Assembly: GCF_000169175.1 (NCBI RefSeq)
Contig: NZ_AAWS01000038.1
Location: 1 to 64,000, forward strand
Source of the DNA: Microscilla marina ATCC 23134
GTDB taxonomy: Bacteria; Bacteroidota; Bacteroidia; Cytophagales; Microscillaceae
Length of the DNA stretch: 64,000 bases
Reading direction: 5' to 3'
Numbering within the stretch: position 1 is the first letter of the stretch; the number at the start of each line of letters is the position of its first letter. Shown one piece after another: positions 52,843-62,647 of this stretch. Made by a program: the position numbers and the translations under genes. The notes beneath the pieces were generated by a model. That model saw only the letters and a list, made by a program, of their open reading frames with translations, ran no database searches and was not told the DNA's origin.

Positions 52843-55800
52843 TTATTTTTTTGTGTCTATTTGCTTGAGCAATACCTCTACCGCTTTTTTCAGCTGAGCA
52901 TCTTCTTTTTTAGCCCGGTTATCTGGTACATTGTCTAACACAAAGTCAGGCACGGCAGGCCCCAGCTCCATGTTTTTTTCGGTAGCTTTTACATACCAGG
53001 CTCTAAATGGCATGCGCACTCGCGAGCCATCTATCAAACGACGGCTACCAGTAGAAATTACCGCCCCAAAAGTAGGCTTACCCACCAGCTTGCCTATGCC
53101 CAGATGTTTGTAAGCATGTGAAAATATCTCAGCGTTTGAGTAGCTGTTTTCGTTGCACAAGGCTACCGAAGGCTTTACCCAGGACGACAAAGGCAAGCGC
53201 TCGCTAAACGGGTAATAGTTACGGTACTTTTTATGTTCTTTTTGTAGGCTTTTTACTGCCCCACGTGGAATGGTATAGGCGTGTTGACGTACGTTGAGCA
53301 CTGCCATTAAATAGTCGGTAGTCCAACCTCCCCCATTAAAACGTACATCAATCACAATGCCTTCTTTGCCATAACCACTTGCCATCAGTTCGCGTTCAAA
53401 CCGCTCAAAACTTGGCATATTCATTCCCCGGATGTGGATATAGCCTAAGCGTCCTCCAGAGTACTTTTTTACCAAAGCTTTCTGGTCACTTATCCACTCT
53501 TCATATAAAAGGTTAGACAAGCTTTTTATTGGACGAATAATGACCTCACGAGTCCCACCTTTACCTTGTACTGTCAACATCACCCGTTCATTGTGGGTGT
53601 TGGTGAGTAATGAGTAAAAGTTAACCTTGTCATTGACTTCCTGCCCGTTTACTTTGGTAATGACATCACCTTCATTGAGTTTGCTGCGGGTTCTGTCAGC
53701 AGGGGCATGCCTGATCACGTGCACTATTTTTACTCCTGTGGTTACTGGCACCACCTCTGCACCTAACAAACCAGTCTGTTCTCGCTGAATGGTTTCAGGG
53801 TTAGGGCCATACAACCCCATGTGGCTGGCGTTGAGCTGTCCCAGCATACGGTTATATATCATCCGAAAGTCTTGCGTAGTAGAAGCTGCCAAAGCCCAAG
53901 GTTTGTATTTTTTGCGCAAAGCAACAAAGTTTTGCCCGTGAAAATTAGGGTCATAAAAACCTGCCTGGAGCGCACGCCAACCTTCTTCAAACATTTGTAT
54001 TCTTTCTTGGTGATGGTCAATCACCATTTTGGCTTCATGAGGGAGAGGAGTTGTTTTTTTTGCCTTGAGCAACATTTGTTGCAATACACCACTTGCCAAA
54101 AAGTGCAGTTTTTTGCCTTTCGGCGATAGCAATAATCTTCGGGGGTTTTTGCCCCTTTTGGTAAGCATTTTTGTTTGGGAGCCATCCCATTTTACCTGAT
54201 ACAAATCATATCGATGGTGACGGGCGGTGGGATTGGTAGCTGTAAAATAAAAAGTTTGCCCTTTATTGCCAATAGCCAAGCCACCTTCATTGCCAGGCAG
54301 CGAAGTAACCCTGGCTACCCGATGATGGATATTTTCAAAATCTATGTTTACCAGCGCATTCTTTTTGGGCTTACTCTTTTTCTTGTCAGGGTCATCATAG
54401 TACCCACCTTCTTCGTGGTCTGATTTTGATTTTTCCCAATCTGCCCGGTTCAACCACACAAACCATACGTCGTAGTCATTGATACGGTTAGACATAAATG
54501 CCAGTTTCGACCCATCCGGACTCCATACTGCACCGTAATCGCCACGAGGATGCATGCTTACATTTACCCCTGGCTGGCTGTTGTTGGCAGCCTGAATGTA
54601 TACTTCTCGGTTAAAGTTAAGGTTAGTAAGTGAGTAAGACAGCCAACGACTATCAGGGCTCCAGGCGACTCCTCCTGGAGTTGCCCAACCTTTTACCAAT
54701 ACTTTTTCATTGCTAAGCTTGCCTGTTGCCGATATACTAGCTACCACCAGCTCGCCTCTGCCTCGTCGATAAGCTATTTTTTTGCCATTGGGCGATAGTG
54801 TAGGTGCAAACTCCTCTGCCTTGGTTTGGGTAAGTTGTATCACTTTGGTTTTAAGTGTTTTATACAGGTTACTTTGTTTTTTGTCTATTGATCGCACCAG
54901 GTATAAGTCGCGCTGCCCATTACGGTCAGAAATAAAAACAAGGGTAGAGTCATTGAGCCATTCAGGTGATTCATCACGAAAAGCATGGTCAGACAAGTTC
55001 ATCGCTTTGCGCTTGTCTTTGGCTATAGGTTTTATAAATATTTCACCTCTAATCTCTACTGCCACATATTTGCCATTGGGTGCTACCTTATAATCAGCCA
55101 CCCCATTGCGGTAAGTTTGGTGGGTCACCTGGTCAAACCGATAGTCATTGGTTGCCTGTATGGTCAGTTTTTTAGCCTTTCCTTCGTTGGCGTTCATTGT
55201 ATACAAGCTTATCTGGCGCTCAAATACCAATTGATTGTTACGGCTTACGCCAAAATAGCGTATGCCATCGTCGGTATACCGGGTAATTTGGCGTGCATTG
55301 CCGTTAGCAGTGCCATCTGTGTTGAGTTTTTGTTGATAAATATTATACTTACCACTTTTGGCGCTTATATAATACAAAGCATTATCATCGCTCCAAATCG
55401 GTTGAAACTCATTCGATGGGTCGTTGGTCAGTTGGGTATACTGTTTCGTCTCGTTATTATATATCCATATATTTCTGTTGGCAGGACCCTGGTAGGCTTC
55501 ACGTACGACGCCACAAGTGCCACGTACAAAGGCAATGAGTTTGCCATTGGGCGATTGGGTAGGCATGTACCCTTGGGCATCCAGCATTCTTTGCGGAGTC
55601 CCCCCCTCAGCACTTACTTTGTGTATTTCACGTTCATAAGCAATTTGGCGATAAGCCCTAACCCGTGAAGTAAACAAAACCTCGTTTTGAGCTGTCCAGC
55701 AAGTGGCTTGGTCGCCACTGCTGTGGTAAGTAAGGCGTTTGGTCGCTCCTCCGTTGGCTGGAATGGTAAAAACATCGTAATTGCTCGCCCGGTTGCTACT

Positions 55801-56043
55801 AAAAGCAATGTGTTTGCCATCGGAGCTCCATATAGGGTTGGCATCGTACCCCTGGTGAATCGTGAGGCGGCGGGCAACTCCACCATTAGCAGCCATTACC
55901 CATATATCTCCCTGAAACGAAAACGCTACTTGATTGCCGTCCGGACTAATGGCGGGCTGAGTAGCAAATATAGGTTGAGTTTGTGCCTGAATAACACTGG
56001 CTAACCCCCACAGGAAGCAAGCTACTAGGTAAAATTTTCTCAT
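52843..56043 (-). CDS. Tricorn-like S41 family protease with N-terminal propeller
   Basis: 1066 residues. The signal peptide (ending SVIQAQ) indicates export to the periplasm. The first 640 residues carry PD40/TolB-type propeller repeats (ISPDGNQVAFSFQGDIWVM, PIWSSDGKHIAFSSNR and similar). A linker, a PDZ domain (about 750-835: LNEGDVITKVNGQEV) and a tail-specific protease domain (about 840-1030) follow. The putative catalytic His is in LNASHMGLYG (about 739) and the nucleophilic Ser in NENSYSNAEIF (about 965), the same arrangement as archaeal tricorn. It probably breaks down peptides or misfolded proteins in the envelope. It lies between two signalling groups; a functional tie to them is not shown. 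Confidence 0.93.
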   Translation of the reverse strand: MRKFYLVACFLWGLASVIQAQTQPIFATQPAISPDGNQVAFSFQGDIWVMAANGGVARRLTIHQGYDANPIWSSDGKHIAFSSNRASNYDVFTIPANGGATKRLTYHSSGDQATCWTAQNEVLFTSRVRAYRQIAYEREIHKVSAEGGTPQRMLDAQGYMPTQSPNGKLIAFVRGTCGVVREAYQGPANRNIWIYNNETKQYTQLTNDPSNEFQPIWSDDNALYYISAKSGKYNIYQQKLNTDGTANGNARQITRYTDDGIRYFGVSRNNQLVFERQISLYTMNANEGKAKKLTIQATNDYRFDQVTHQTYRNGVADYKVAPNGKYVAVEIRGEIFIKPIAKDKRKAMNLSDHAFRDESPEWLNDSTLVFISDRNGQRDLYLVRSIDKKQSNLYKTLKTKVIQLTQTKAEEFAPTLSPNGKKIAYRRGRGELVVASISATGKLSNEKVLVKGWATPGGVAWSPDSRWLSYSLTNLNFNREVYIQAANNSQPGVNVSMHPRGDYGAVWSPDGSKLAFMSNRINDYDVWFVWLNRADWEKSKSDHEEGGYYDDPDKKKSKPKKNALVNIDFENIHHRVARVTSLPGNEGGLAIGNKGQTFYFTATNPTARHHRYDLYQVKWDGSQTKMLTKRGKNPRRLLLSPKGKKLHFLASGVLQQMLLKAKKTTPLPHEAKMVIDHHQERIQMFEEGWRALQAGFYDPNFHGQNFVALRKKYKPWALAASTTQDFRMIYNRMLGQLNASHMGLYGPNPETIQREQTGLLGAEVVPVTTGVKIVHVIRHAPADRTRSKLNEGDVITKVNGQEVNDKVNFYSLLTNTHNERVMLTVQGKGGTREVIIRPIKSLSNLLYEEWISDQKALVKKYSGGRLGYIHIRGMNMPSFERFERELMASGYGKEGIVIDVRFNGGGWTTDYLMAVLNVRQHAYTIPRGAVKSLQKEHKKYRNYYPFSERLPLSSWVKPSVALCNENSYSNAEIFSHAYKHLGIGKLVGKPTFGAVISTGSRRLIDGSRVRMPFRAWYVKATEKNMELGPAVPDFVLDNVPDNRAKKEDAQLKKAVEVLLKQIDTKK

Positions 56044-56309
56044 GTTATATATGTAAAAGGTTTGGTGTATAAGTAGTCATAAGTACTGGTATGTCAATGC
56101 ATACCCAAGACTACAAGTAAAATTACATTGTTTATAATAAGTCTGTTATACTTGTTATGTTGTTAAAACTACAACTTATGATTTGTATAACCTGAGGCAA
56201 GTAGCGGGTGTTTAAAGGGGGAACATGGGTGAGGGATCATTTATTATTTAAATCGTCTTTTTCAGCTTCTCAGGAATAAATGATGGAAAGGTCACCTCCA
56301 AACTGAAGC

Positions 56310-57701
56310 CTATTTTTGACTCTCCAAAACAGGTGCTTTGCGTGGCAGGGTAAATTTAAAAGTAGTGCCTTCGCCTTGAGTACTTTCTGCCCATATTTTC
56401 CCCTGGTTCTTCTCTACAAACTCCTGGCAAAGCAACAACCCCAACCCTGTACCTTTTTCGTCGTCAGTGCCCTCAGTAGTATAAGTATGGGTACTGTCAA
56501 ACAAATAGGGCAATACATCAGGTGGTATACCTACACCATTGTCTTGAATGGCCACCTCAACATAGCCTTTATCCATTGCTTGAGCAGTTACCCTCACCTC
56601 ACCATCTTGTTGGGTAAACTTAATAGCATTAGCACTCAGGTTTCTGATCACCAATGCTACCATGTGTGCATCAGCAAACACCTTTGTTTCGGCAGGAACA
56701 TCGTTATACAATTCAATATTTTTATTTTGTGTAGCAGTCAGTACCTTAAGGGTATCTGCGGTTATATCGTGTAAATTAAGTAATTCGGGAGTAAACTTTA
56801 CCTTTTCCATTTGCATCATAGCCCATTGCAAAATGTTTTCCATGAGGTAGCGGGTGGCTTGCATTTTATCGCGTAATTCCAGAGTAAGCACCTGAAGTTC
56901 TTCAGGAGTAATGGCGCCAGCTCCCAATAAGGTAAGCGTGCCTTGTAGTGTGTTGAGTGGACTTTTGAGGTCGTGCGAAATGATAGACAACAACTTGTCT
57001 TTGAAATGGCTCAGGTCAGAAAGTTCTGCTTGCTGTAAGCGTATGGCTTCGTTTTTTTGCTTAATCTCATGATTCTTGGCAATCAACTCTGATCTTTGGT
57101 TTTTCAACAAGCGGTTGACCTTTCGGCGTTTGATATTTACTACAATGTAGGCACGGATCATAAAAAAAGTAATGACTCCTATAATACCTGCATTGATCGT
57201 AAAGAAAAATTTCTGGTTGATGTTGCTCTGTAATATTTGTGGGGTGCGTACCTGTACCTGATGATCAATAAAAGCACTGGCTACCAGTAATAGTATAAAC
57301 CAGACGATCCAGTAATTGGCGCGCTCTATATGAGTAAATGATAAAAGCCCAAACAGTGGTATAAACGACCACAACATCACCGCACCTGTAGCCATGTACC
57401 CACCCAATGTCCACTGGTACACAAAAGGCAGCGTCATGCTGGTAAGGATTTGAATAAAACGTACTATCTTAAAGTTTTGCGAAGCGTACAAGTACCACAT
57501 GCTAAGCAATGTAGTTACCATAAAGCCCGCAGGGATAATAGCTACATTGTATAAACCGTATGCAATGCTCAAGCTTACCCATAGCGAAGCCCCCAACATA
57601 GTAATGCTAGTAAATATGTGAAAAGCATATTTAAAACTACGAGGGAACTGCCGAAGAAAATCTTCGTCATTAAATTTATTGACAAATTGTTGAAATAGCA
57701 T
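56310..57701 (-). CDS. Histidine kinase with a six-helix membrane sensor
   Basis: 463 residues. Six hydrophobic segments (about 28-195) form a membrane sensor, with QWTLGGYMATGAVMLWS in the middle. A coiled coil (about 200-235) joins it to a HisKA domain (LLSIISHDLKSPLNTLQG, phospho-His about residue 243) and a HATPase domain with N box (NLSANAIKFT), G1 (DNGVGIP) and G2 (GTGLGLLLCQEF). It should autophosphorylate and pass phosphate to a response regulator, none of which is adjacent. The membrane sensor is clearly related to that of the next gene (57936-59477), which ends in a phosphatase instead. Confidence 0.92.
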   Translation of the reverse strand: MLFQQFVNKFNDEDFLRQFPRSFKYAFHIFTSITMLGASLWVSLSIAYGLYNVAIIPAGFMVTTLLSMWYLYASQNFKIVRFIQILTSMTLPFVYQWTLGGYMATGAVMLWSFIPLFGLLSFTHIERANYWIVWFILLLVASAFIDHQVQVRTPQILQSNINQKFFFTINAGIIGVITFFMIRAYIVVNIKRRKVNRLLKNQRSELIAKNHEIKQKNEAIRLQQAELSDLSHFKDKLLSIISHDLKSPLNTLQGTLTLLGAGAITPEELQVLTLELRDKMQATRYLMENILQWAMMQMEKVKFTPELLNLHDITADTLKVLTATQNKNIELYNDVPAETKVFADAHMVALVIRNLSANAIKFTQQDGEVRVTAQAMDKGYVEVAIQDNGVGIPPDVLPYLFDSTHTYTTEGTDDEKGTGLGLLLCQEFVEKNQGKIWAESTQGEGTTFKFTLPRKAPVLESQK

Positions 57702-57935
57702 TCAGTGCTTTTGATGAAGTGTTGGGTAAAGAAAAACTGCCATGTTTTTTGTTAATTTTTAAGTAGTGCGTAAGAAGCATTCAAACAAAAATACAAATGA
57801 TTTGTAAAATATTCTAAGAGTTGAAAAACTTGTTTTTCCTTTTGATTGATATTTTTATGCGTGGTTGTTTGGTATAGGGTACAGAAGTGCGCTTCGACGA
57901 AGTTTTTGCCTGGCATCATTCCACCCAAAAAACGC

Positions 57936-59477
57936 TCAAACCTTAACTCCTACCACCAACACATCATCTGTTTGGTAGTTGTCCTTTTGCCAGGCTCTGA
58001 GCTCTTGTTTGAGCAATTGTTTTTGTTCGGTCAGCGGCAACGAACTTATGCTGAGCAATAATTCCCTAAAACGCCTTTTCATATATTTTTTATCGTTTCC
58101 ACCACCAAACTGGTCTTGAAACCCATCAGAAAAAATATAAAATACATCGCCTGGCTGAGTAGCAATGTAAGTATTCTCAAAACTCTTACCATATTTGTAT
58201 TGCCCACTGCCAATAGGAAACTTAGATCCTGATACTTGATGCATGAGGCCGTTTCTTACGTACCAGAGCGGGTTTTTTGCGCCCGAAAAGACCAGTGTAT
58301 GGTCATCTTGGTCGAGCATCATGAGCGACATGTCCATACCATCGTTTAGGCTGGTATTGCTGGTAAGGGCATGTACAATTTTTTTGTCGAGAGCAGTGAG
58401 TATTTTGGCAGGGTCGGTCAGGTGGTGCAGTAGTACAATCTCATCTATAAATACCTTGCCCATTACCGTCATAAAAGCCCCCGGCACCCCATGCCCAGTG
58501 CAGTCAATAGCTGCGATAAGAATTTTTTCGTTTTCAAACCCTTGAAAAACCCTTTGTATACCGTCAAAGGTGCTTATTTCTTGATATATAGGCTTGGCTT
58601 CTGTTTGGGTAAACCAAAAAAAATCACCGCTCACAATATCTTTAGGTTGGTTAAGGACAAACGACTCAGGGAGCACTTGCCGCAAACCTTTAGAAGAAGC
58701 GTGCAAAGCCTTTTGAATGTTTTTGGCATAGGTGATTCCCCCCATCATAGCCACCCGTTTCTGTTCTATTTCAATGGTTTGACGTTGCAGTTCATCATTA
58801 ATGCTTAATATCTCTTCGTTTTGTTGTTCTATCTCAAAGTGGCGCTCCGACAAACCGTGTTTTTGTTGTGCCAGTTGTTGGTTCATAGACTTGGTGTGGC
58901 GGTCACTTTTGATAAAAAACTTGAATAGAAAAAAAGTGATAGAAGCAATCATGCCAATATTAACAGTGAGTAATATTAGTTGTACCTGAGCAGCTTTGAG
59001 GGGAGCAGGAGTAAACTCAACCAAGTAGCCGTCAGCTATTGTTGAGCCTACCAATAATACAATAAACAATACCAGCCAACCATTGCCCTCTTTAGCTTTG
59101 GAGAAAGTAAGTAGTGCAATAAGGGTAAGCACCGACCAAAGCATGACTACTCCAGTGGCGTTGAATCCACCCAACAGCCATTGAAACAAAAAAGGCAATA
59201 ACAAACTAAATAGTACCTGTATAGAACGACACCGTACAAAGTTTTCGCGTTGTAGTAAGTACTGTAGGTTAACAAGGCTTAATGCAATATACCCAAAGGG
59301 AATGATAGAAATCAGGTAAAAACCAAATAAAAGGCATAATATACCCCACATCAAGCCTCCAGTGTTCATCATCAATAAAAAAAAGAAATAGGCTTTTTTA
59401 AAGTCTGCGGGGTATTGGGTAAGAAAAGACGCATTGTTGATTTGCTGGCGTATAAACTGGATAGAAAGCAACGGCAT
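57936..59477 (-). CDS. SpoIIE-type PP2C phosphatase with a six-helix membrane sensor
   Basis: 513 residues. The N-terminal 195 residues are a six-helix membrane sensor with QWLLGGFNATGVVMLWS, matching the neighbouring histidine kinase. A long coiled coil (about 195-260) leads to a SpoIIE phosphatase domain (about 265-513). Its metal-site motifs are DIVSGDFFWF, AIDCTGHGVPGAFM, FSDGFQDQFGG and QTDDVLVVGV. Compared with the propeller-linked phosphatases it has an insertion after DFFWF (EAKPIYQEISTFDG). It is predicted to be an inner-membrane signalling phosphatase acting on a phosphoserine or phosphothreonine protein. The tandem position next to the kinase suggests duplication with a change of output. 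Confidence 0.92.
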   Translation of the reverse strand: MPLLSIQFIRQQINNASFLTQYPADFKKAYFFFLLMMNTGGLMWGILCLLFGFYLISIIPFGYIALSLVNLQYLLQRENFVRCRSIQVLFSLLLPFLFQWLLGGFNATGVVMLWSVLTLIALLTFSKAKEGNGWLVLFIVLLVGSTIADGYLVEFTPAPLKAAQVQLILLTVNIGMIASITFFLFKFFIKSDRHTKSMNQQLAQQKHGLSERHFEIEQQNEEILSINDELQRQTIEIEQKRVAMMGGITYAKNIQKALHASSKGLRQVLPESFVLNQPKDIVSGDFFWFTQTEAKPIYQEISTFDGIQRVFQGFENEKILIAAIDCTGHGVPGAFMTVMGKVFIDEIVLLHHLTDPAKILTALDKKIVHALTSNTSLNDGMDMSLMMLDQDDHTLVFSGAKNPLWYVRNGLMHQVSGSKFPIGSGQYKYGKSFENTYIATQPGDVFYIFSDGFQDQFGGGNDKKYMKRRFRELLLSISSLPLTEQKQLLKQELRAWQKDNYQTDDVLVVGVKV

Positions 59478-59563
59478 GACAATGGTTTTTTATAAAAATA
59501 GGTTGATTTCTATATTGTCACGCAAATATCGTGGAAAAGACAAAGTGAGAGAAGAAGAAAGTT

Positions 59564-59620
59564 AAAAAAAAAAGATTAGCCCCTCTTTTTTCTTGGTACA
59601 TTAGGTAAAAAGCAGGGGCT
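59564..59620 (-). terminator. Terminator after the DUF423 gene
   Basis: On the - strand a 14-bp stem with one mismatch (59607-59620 with 59578-59591) is followed by a run of T opposite the A-run at 59564-59573. Confidence 0.85.
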
Positions 59621-59644
59621 GGTAGCATGCTACTGAGCGTTGGT

Positions 59645-60019
59645 TTATTTAGCGTTCCAAACTGCTAAAAACAAAAATATCCAGCCAACAATAAAGGCAG
59701 TGCCACCCAATGGAGTAATAGCGCCCAACCAACGAATGCCCGTAAGCGAGAGCACATACAGGGTACCTGAAAAAATAACCGTACCTATGATAAATGAATA
59801 TCCCGCATAGGTTAAATATTTGTGGGGCATTTGCAAAATAAGTATGCCTACTATACAAAGTGCCACTGCGTGAAAAAATTGGTAACGTACTCCAGTTTCA
59901 AATACTTCTGTATAGTTGTTTTGTTCTAATACTTTTTTTAAAGCGTGTGCACCAAAAGCACCTATTGCTACCGAAAGCCCGCCAAGTAAGGCGCCAGCCA
60001 TTAAAAAAAACTTATGCAT
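59645..60019 (-). CDS. DUF423 family small membrane protein
   Basis: 124 residues with four membrane helices. The start (MAGALLGGLSVAIGAFGAHALKK), ETGVRYQFFHAVALCIVG and the end, AITPLGGTAFIVGWIFLFLAVW, are the conserved wording of DUF423 proteins, found widely in bacteria without an assigned function. Length and topology are normal. It has its own terminator. A possible promoter lies upstream (TAACTTTG on the - strand at 60079-60072, without a clear -33 element). Confidence 0.92.
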   Translation of the reverse strand: MHKFFLMAGALLGGLSVAIGAFGAHALKKVLEQNNYTEVFETGVRYQFFHAVALCIVGILILQMPHKYLTYAGYSFIIGTVIFSGTLYVLSLTGIRWLGAITPLGGTAFIVGWIFLFLAVWNAK

Positions 60020-60231
60020 AAATATTATTTTAAATCAGCAAAACAATTCAAGACTAATCATTGATTATGAGCAAAGTTATTATAAATTTTGAGAGCTTGA
60101 CGAAGTTTTTTCAAATTGAATTTTAATAGCGCGACAGACCATAAGTTTTAGGTTATATGATAGGGGTATTTTTATTTAAAATGCTTTTATATCACTTACT
60201 ATTTGTAGCGCGCCACTTGTTGCACACAAAT

Positions 60232-61407
60232 ATGATATTACAACAAACCCACAAAGCTTTATATGCTGCGTTCGATGTGTACCCCTCGGCAAAAGGAGCA
60301 GCCACCCATATTTACCATAGTGCCCAAACCCTGTTTGACTGGAAGGGGGGAGGGTGGTTGTCGGTGGTAGGCAATGAAAAACTGATGGACTACCAGCAAG
60401 AAGGCAATGTAGAAATTACCCGGTTTTCGGAGCAAATACCCAACTACCTGGTAAGAAGCCAAGCCTATAGCCAATACCTGTACGATTTGCTGGAAACACA
60501 GCCTCGGTTGGAAATATGCCATTTTAGAGACCACTGGAGTGGAGTGCCTGTACTGATGCACAAACAGCACCAAAACCGGAGCTACCAAACAGTGTATGAG
60601 GTCAATGGCTTGCCTTCTATAGAGTTGCCCTACCGTTATCCAGCTTTGTCGGCGCGCACATTAGAAAAAATCAAAAACCTGGAACAACTGTGTTACCAGC
60701 AAGCTGACTTTGTCATTACTCCCTCTGAGGTGATCAAAAATAATTTGATAAACCTGGGGGTAGCCCCCAAAAAAATTACGGTGATTACCAATGGAGCTGA
60801 AGTTCCCAACATCTTTGGCAAACCAGTTCATCCCCCCAAGGGTAGGTATGTCATTTATTTTGGTGCTCTGCAGCCATGGCAAGGGTTTGATGTATTGCTC
60901 AAAGCGATGGCATACCTTGCCGATTACGACGACTTGAGTTTGGTAGTGTGTGCGTCGACCAAACAAAAAAAAGCCCGGTTTTACCATAAAGTCATAGAAA
61001 AGCTAGGGCTTACCAACCGCGTAATATGGCAGTATCAGTTGCCTAAGCGTACATTGTATGACTGGGTACACGGGGCAGTGTTTTCTTTGGCACCGCTCAA
61101 AGAGTGCTCGCGAAACCTGGAGCAAGGTTGTTGCCCTTTAAAAATACTGGAGTCTATGGCAGTGGGTACTCCAGTGGTGGCTTCTGACCTTCCGGTAGTG
61201 AAAGAGATCATCTCTGATGCATCACTGGGCAAGTTGGTGCGTGCAGACCGTCCCGCTGAACTGGCCAGAGCTATGCGCATTTTGCTCGATTACCCCCATC
61301 TGCGCCAACAAATGAGCGAGGCAGGCAAGGCACACATCGAGGCACATTTTACCTGGCAACAAAAACGCGAGGAACTAAGCACATTTTATTCACGTATAGT
61401 GGTGTAA
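60232..61407 (+). CDS. Glycosyltransferase family 4
   Basis: 391 residues from the ATG at 60232 (MILQQTHKALYAAFDVYPSA). An in-frame ATG at 60157 would add 25 hydrophobic residues that are unusual for this family, so the later start is preferred. It has GT-B architecture: a first strand with SAKGAATHIYHSA, then VITPSEVIKNNLINLGV, ITVITNGAEVP and VIYFGALQPWQGFDVLLKAM. The donor site is PLKILESMAVGTPVVASDLPVVKEI with the E-x7-E-like pattern. It transfers a sugar to an unknown acceptor. Two membrane-protein genes follow on the same strand, so it may act in an envelope pathway with them. Confidence 0.85.
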   Translation: MILQQTHKALYAAFDVYPSAKGAATHIYHSAQTLFDWKGGGWLSVVGNEKLMDYQQEGNVEITRFSEQIPNYLVRSQAYSQYLYDLLETQPRLEICHFRDHWSGVPVLMHKQHQNRSYQTVYEVNGLPSIELPYRYPALSARTLEKIKNLEQLCYQQADFVITPSEVIKNNLINLGVAPKKITVITNGAEVPNIFGKPVHPPKGRYVIYFGALQPWQGFDVLLKAMAYLADYDDLSLVVCASTKQKKARFYHKVIEKLGLTNRVIWQYQLPKRTLYDWVHGAVFSLAPLKECSRNLEQGCCPLKILESMAVGTPVVASDLPVVKEIISDASLGKLVRADRPAELARAMRILLDYPHLRQQMSEAGKAHIEAHFTWQQKREELSTFYSRIVV

Positions 61408-61464
61408 TCTTTGACAGGCTCAAATAGTGTTAGTAAAGAAGAAGTACTGAGGATTGATTTAGAT

Positions 61465-62598
61465 ATGGATGCACAAGTTTTGAATACAATGATTGCCTAC
61501 CAGGCAATTGCCCGCACCGAAAAAATATATAAACAGCTCAGCCACGAGCAACGGCAAATTATTGATGATCAAATCATTGAAGGGAGTCATACCCCTGGCG
61601 AATGGATTAATTTGATCGCGAAAATTGTGCAGTACGATGCTATGGCAGATGAAGCCCGCCAGTTTAAAATAGATCGCCCCATTCCCTCGCGCGATGCTTT
61701 GCTGATGATTGGTGGGGTAGTAGCAGGGGTGTTTTTGTTGGCTTTTCAGGTGTGGGCTTGGGTGGCAATGGTGTTGCCCTTGTATTGGTTGTTGGTTTTT
61801 GCGTATTTTTTATTGCCTGTGGGTAAAAAAGTTTTAAGAAAAGAAGCGAAACAGAGAGCCATGGCAAGAAAATACGCCCACCTCTTGTTTGATTACTCTG
61901 ATTTGCCCAATCACTTTCGTAAATTTATCTTGCCTTTGATTCGTGAACTGGCAACTATGATGAACAGCAACGACAAGCTGGAACTACACGTAAACCTGGG
62001 ACCCAAAAAACAGGCAATCCACCGCACCGAACGCGAAGATGAGCCCTCTAACGAAGCGTATGATGCCCCTGAAAGCTATGTATACGAAAACTCAGAGTTT
62101 TACAATTACCCTTTGATGAATATTCGCGCCAGGCTCAAGGATGGCAGCTATTTGAATTTCAATATCGAAGACATGATTCGCAATCGCCGTTATATAAGAA
62201 GGGTGTTTGTAGAAGATGACCAAAACGAAGAAATATGGAAAGGTACTATGCGTATCTCTTACCATTTGCAGGTATTGTTGCGTAAAAGCCTTTATGACCT
62301 TGCTTCTAAACATGCCCATAAGTCAAGTAACTTTATGGTAGACGATGTAGATAAAACCGTACTTGATCTGAGAGCCCGTGACAATGCGTTTTTATTATCT
62401 TATGTAGATGGAGGCGATACCCACATACTGAATATACAAGCAAGTACTGTAACCAAACTTCAACGTTATTATTATTTTGGCGATTTTGAAGTAGACCAGG
62501 AGTTGTATTACATTCCAGACATAGATTTTTTAAAGCGGCTGTTACGTATCATCAAGCATCAGGTAAAACCAATAAAAAATGTTGCTGACAACACATAG
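61465..62598 (+). CDS. Two-helix membrane protein, paralogue of the next gene, function unknown
   Basis: 377 residues from the ATG at 61465 (MDAQVLNTMIAYQAIART). The frame is open back to a TTG at 61411, four bases after the previous stop, which is a less likely start. The first 65 residues are helical with a LSHEQRQIIDDQIIEGSHTPGEW segment. Two membrane helices lie at about 78-97 and 100-120. A large soluble C-terminal part contains SEFYNYPLMNIRARLKDGSY, a basic RNRRYIRR segment, and RARDNAFLLSYVDG. The second half resembles the next gene in order (SEFY...P...L.DG...RxIRxV). No known family was recognised. Confidence 0.72.
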   Translation: MDAQVLNTMIAYQAIARTEKIYKQLSHEQRQIIDDQIIEGSHTPGEWINLIAKIVQYDAMADEARQFKIDRPIPSRDALLMIGGVVAGVFLLAFQVWAWVAMVLPLYWLLVFAYFLLPVGKKVLRKEAKQRAMARKYAHLLFDYSDLPNHFRKFILPLIRELATMMNSNDKLELHVNLGPKKQAIHRTEREDEPSNEAYDAPESYVYENSEFYNYPLMNIRARLKDGSYLNFNIEDMIRNRRYIRRVFVEDDQNEEIWKGTMRISYHLQVLLRKSLYDLASKHAHKSSNFMVDDVDKTVLDLRARDNAFLLSYVDGGDTHILNIQASTVTKLQRYYYFGDFEVDQELYYIPDIDFLKRLLRIIKHQVKPIKNVADNT

Positions 62599-62647
62599 GT
62601 ACCTAACGAGCCATATTATATGAGCTAATCAAAAACTTAAGCATAAA

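Noticed and set aside
54985-55668. 227-codon frame antisense to the tricorn-like protease
   Set aside because: Hydrophobic, low-information reading of the opposite strand of a clearly real gene with intact domain motifs.
60157-60231. N-terminal extension of the GT4 protein
   Set aside because: The extra 25 residues are hydrophobic and precede the usual first strand; a start at 60232 fits the family better, though the longer form is not excluded.
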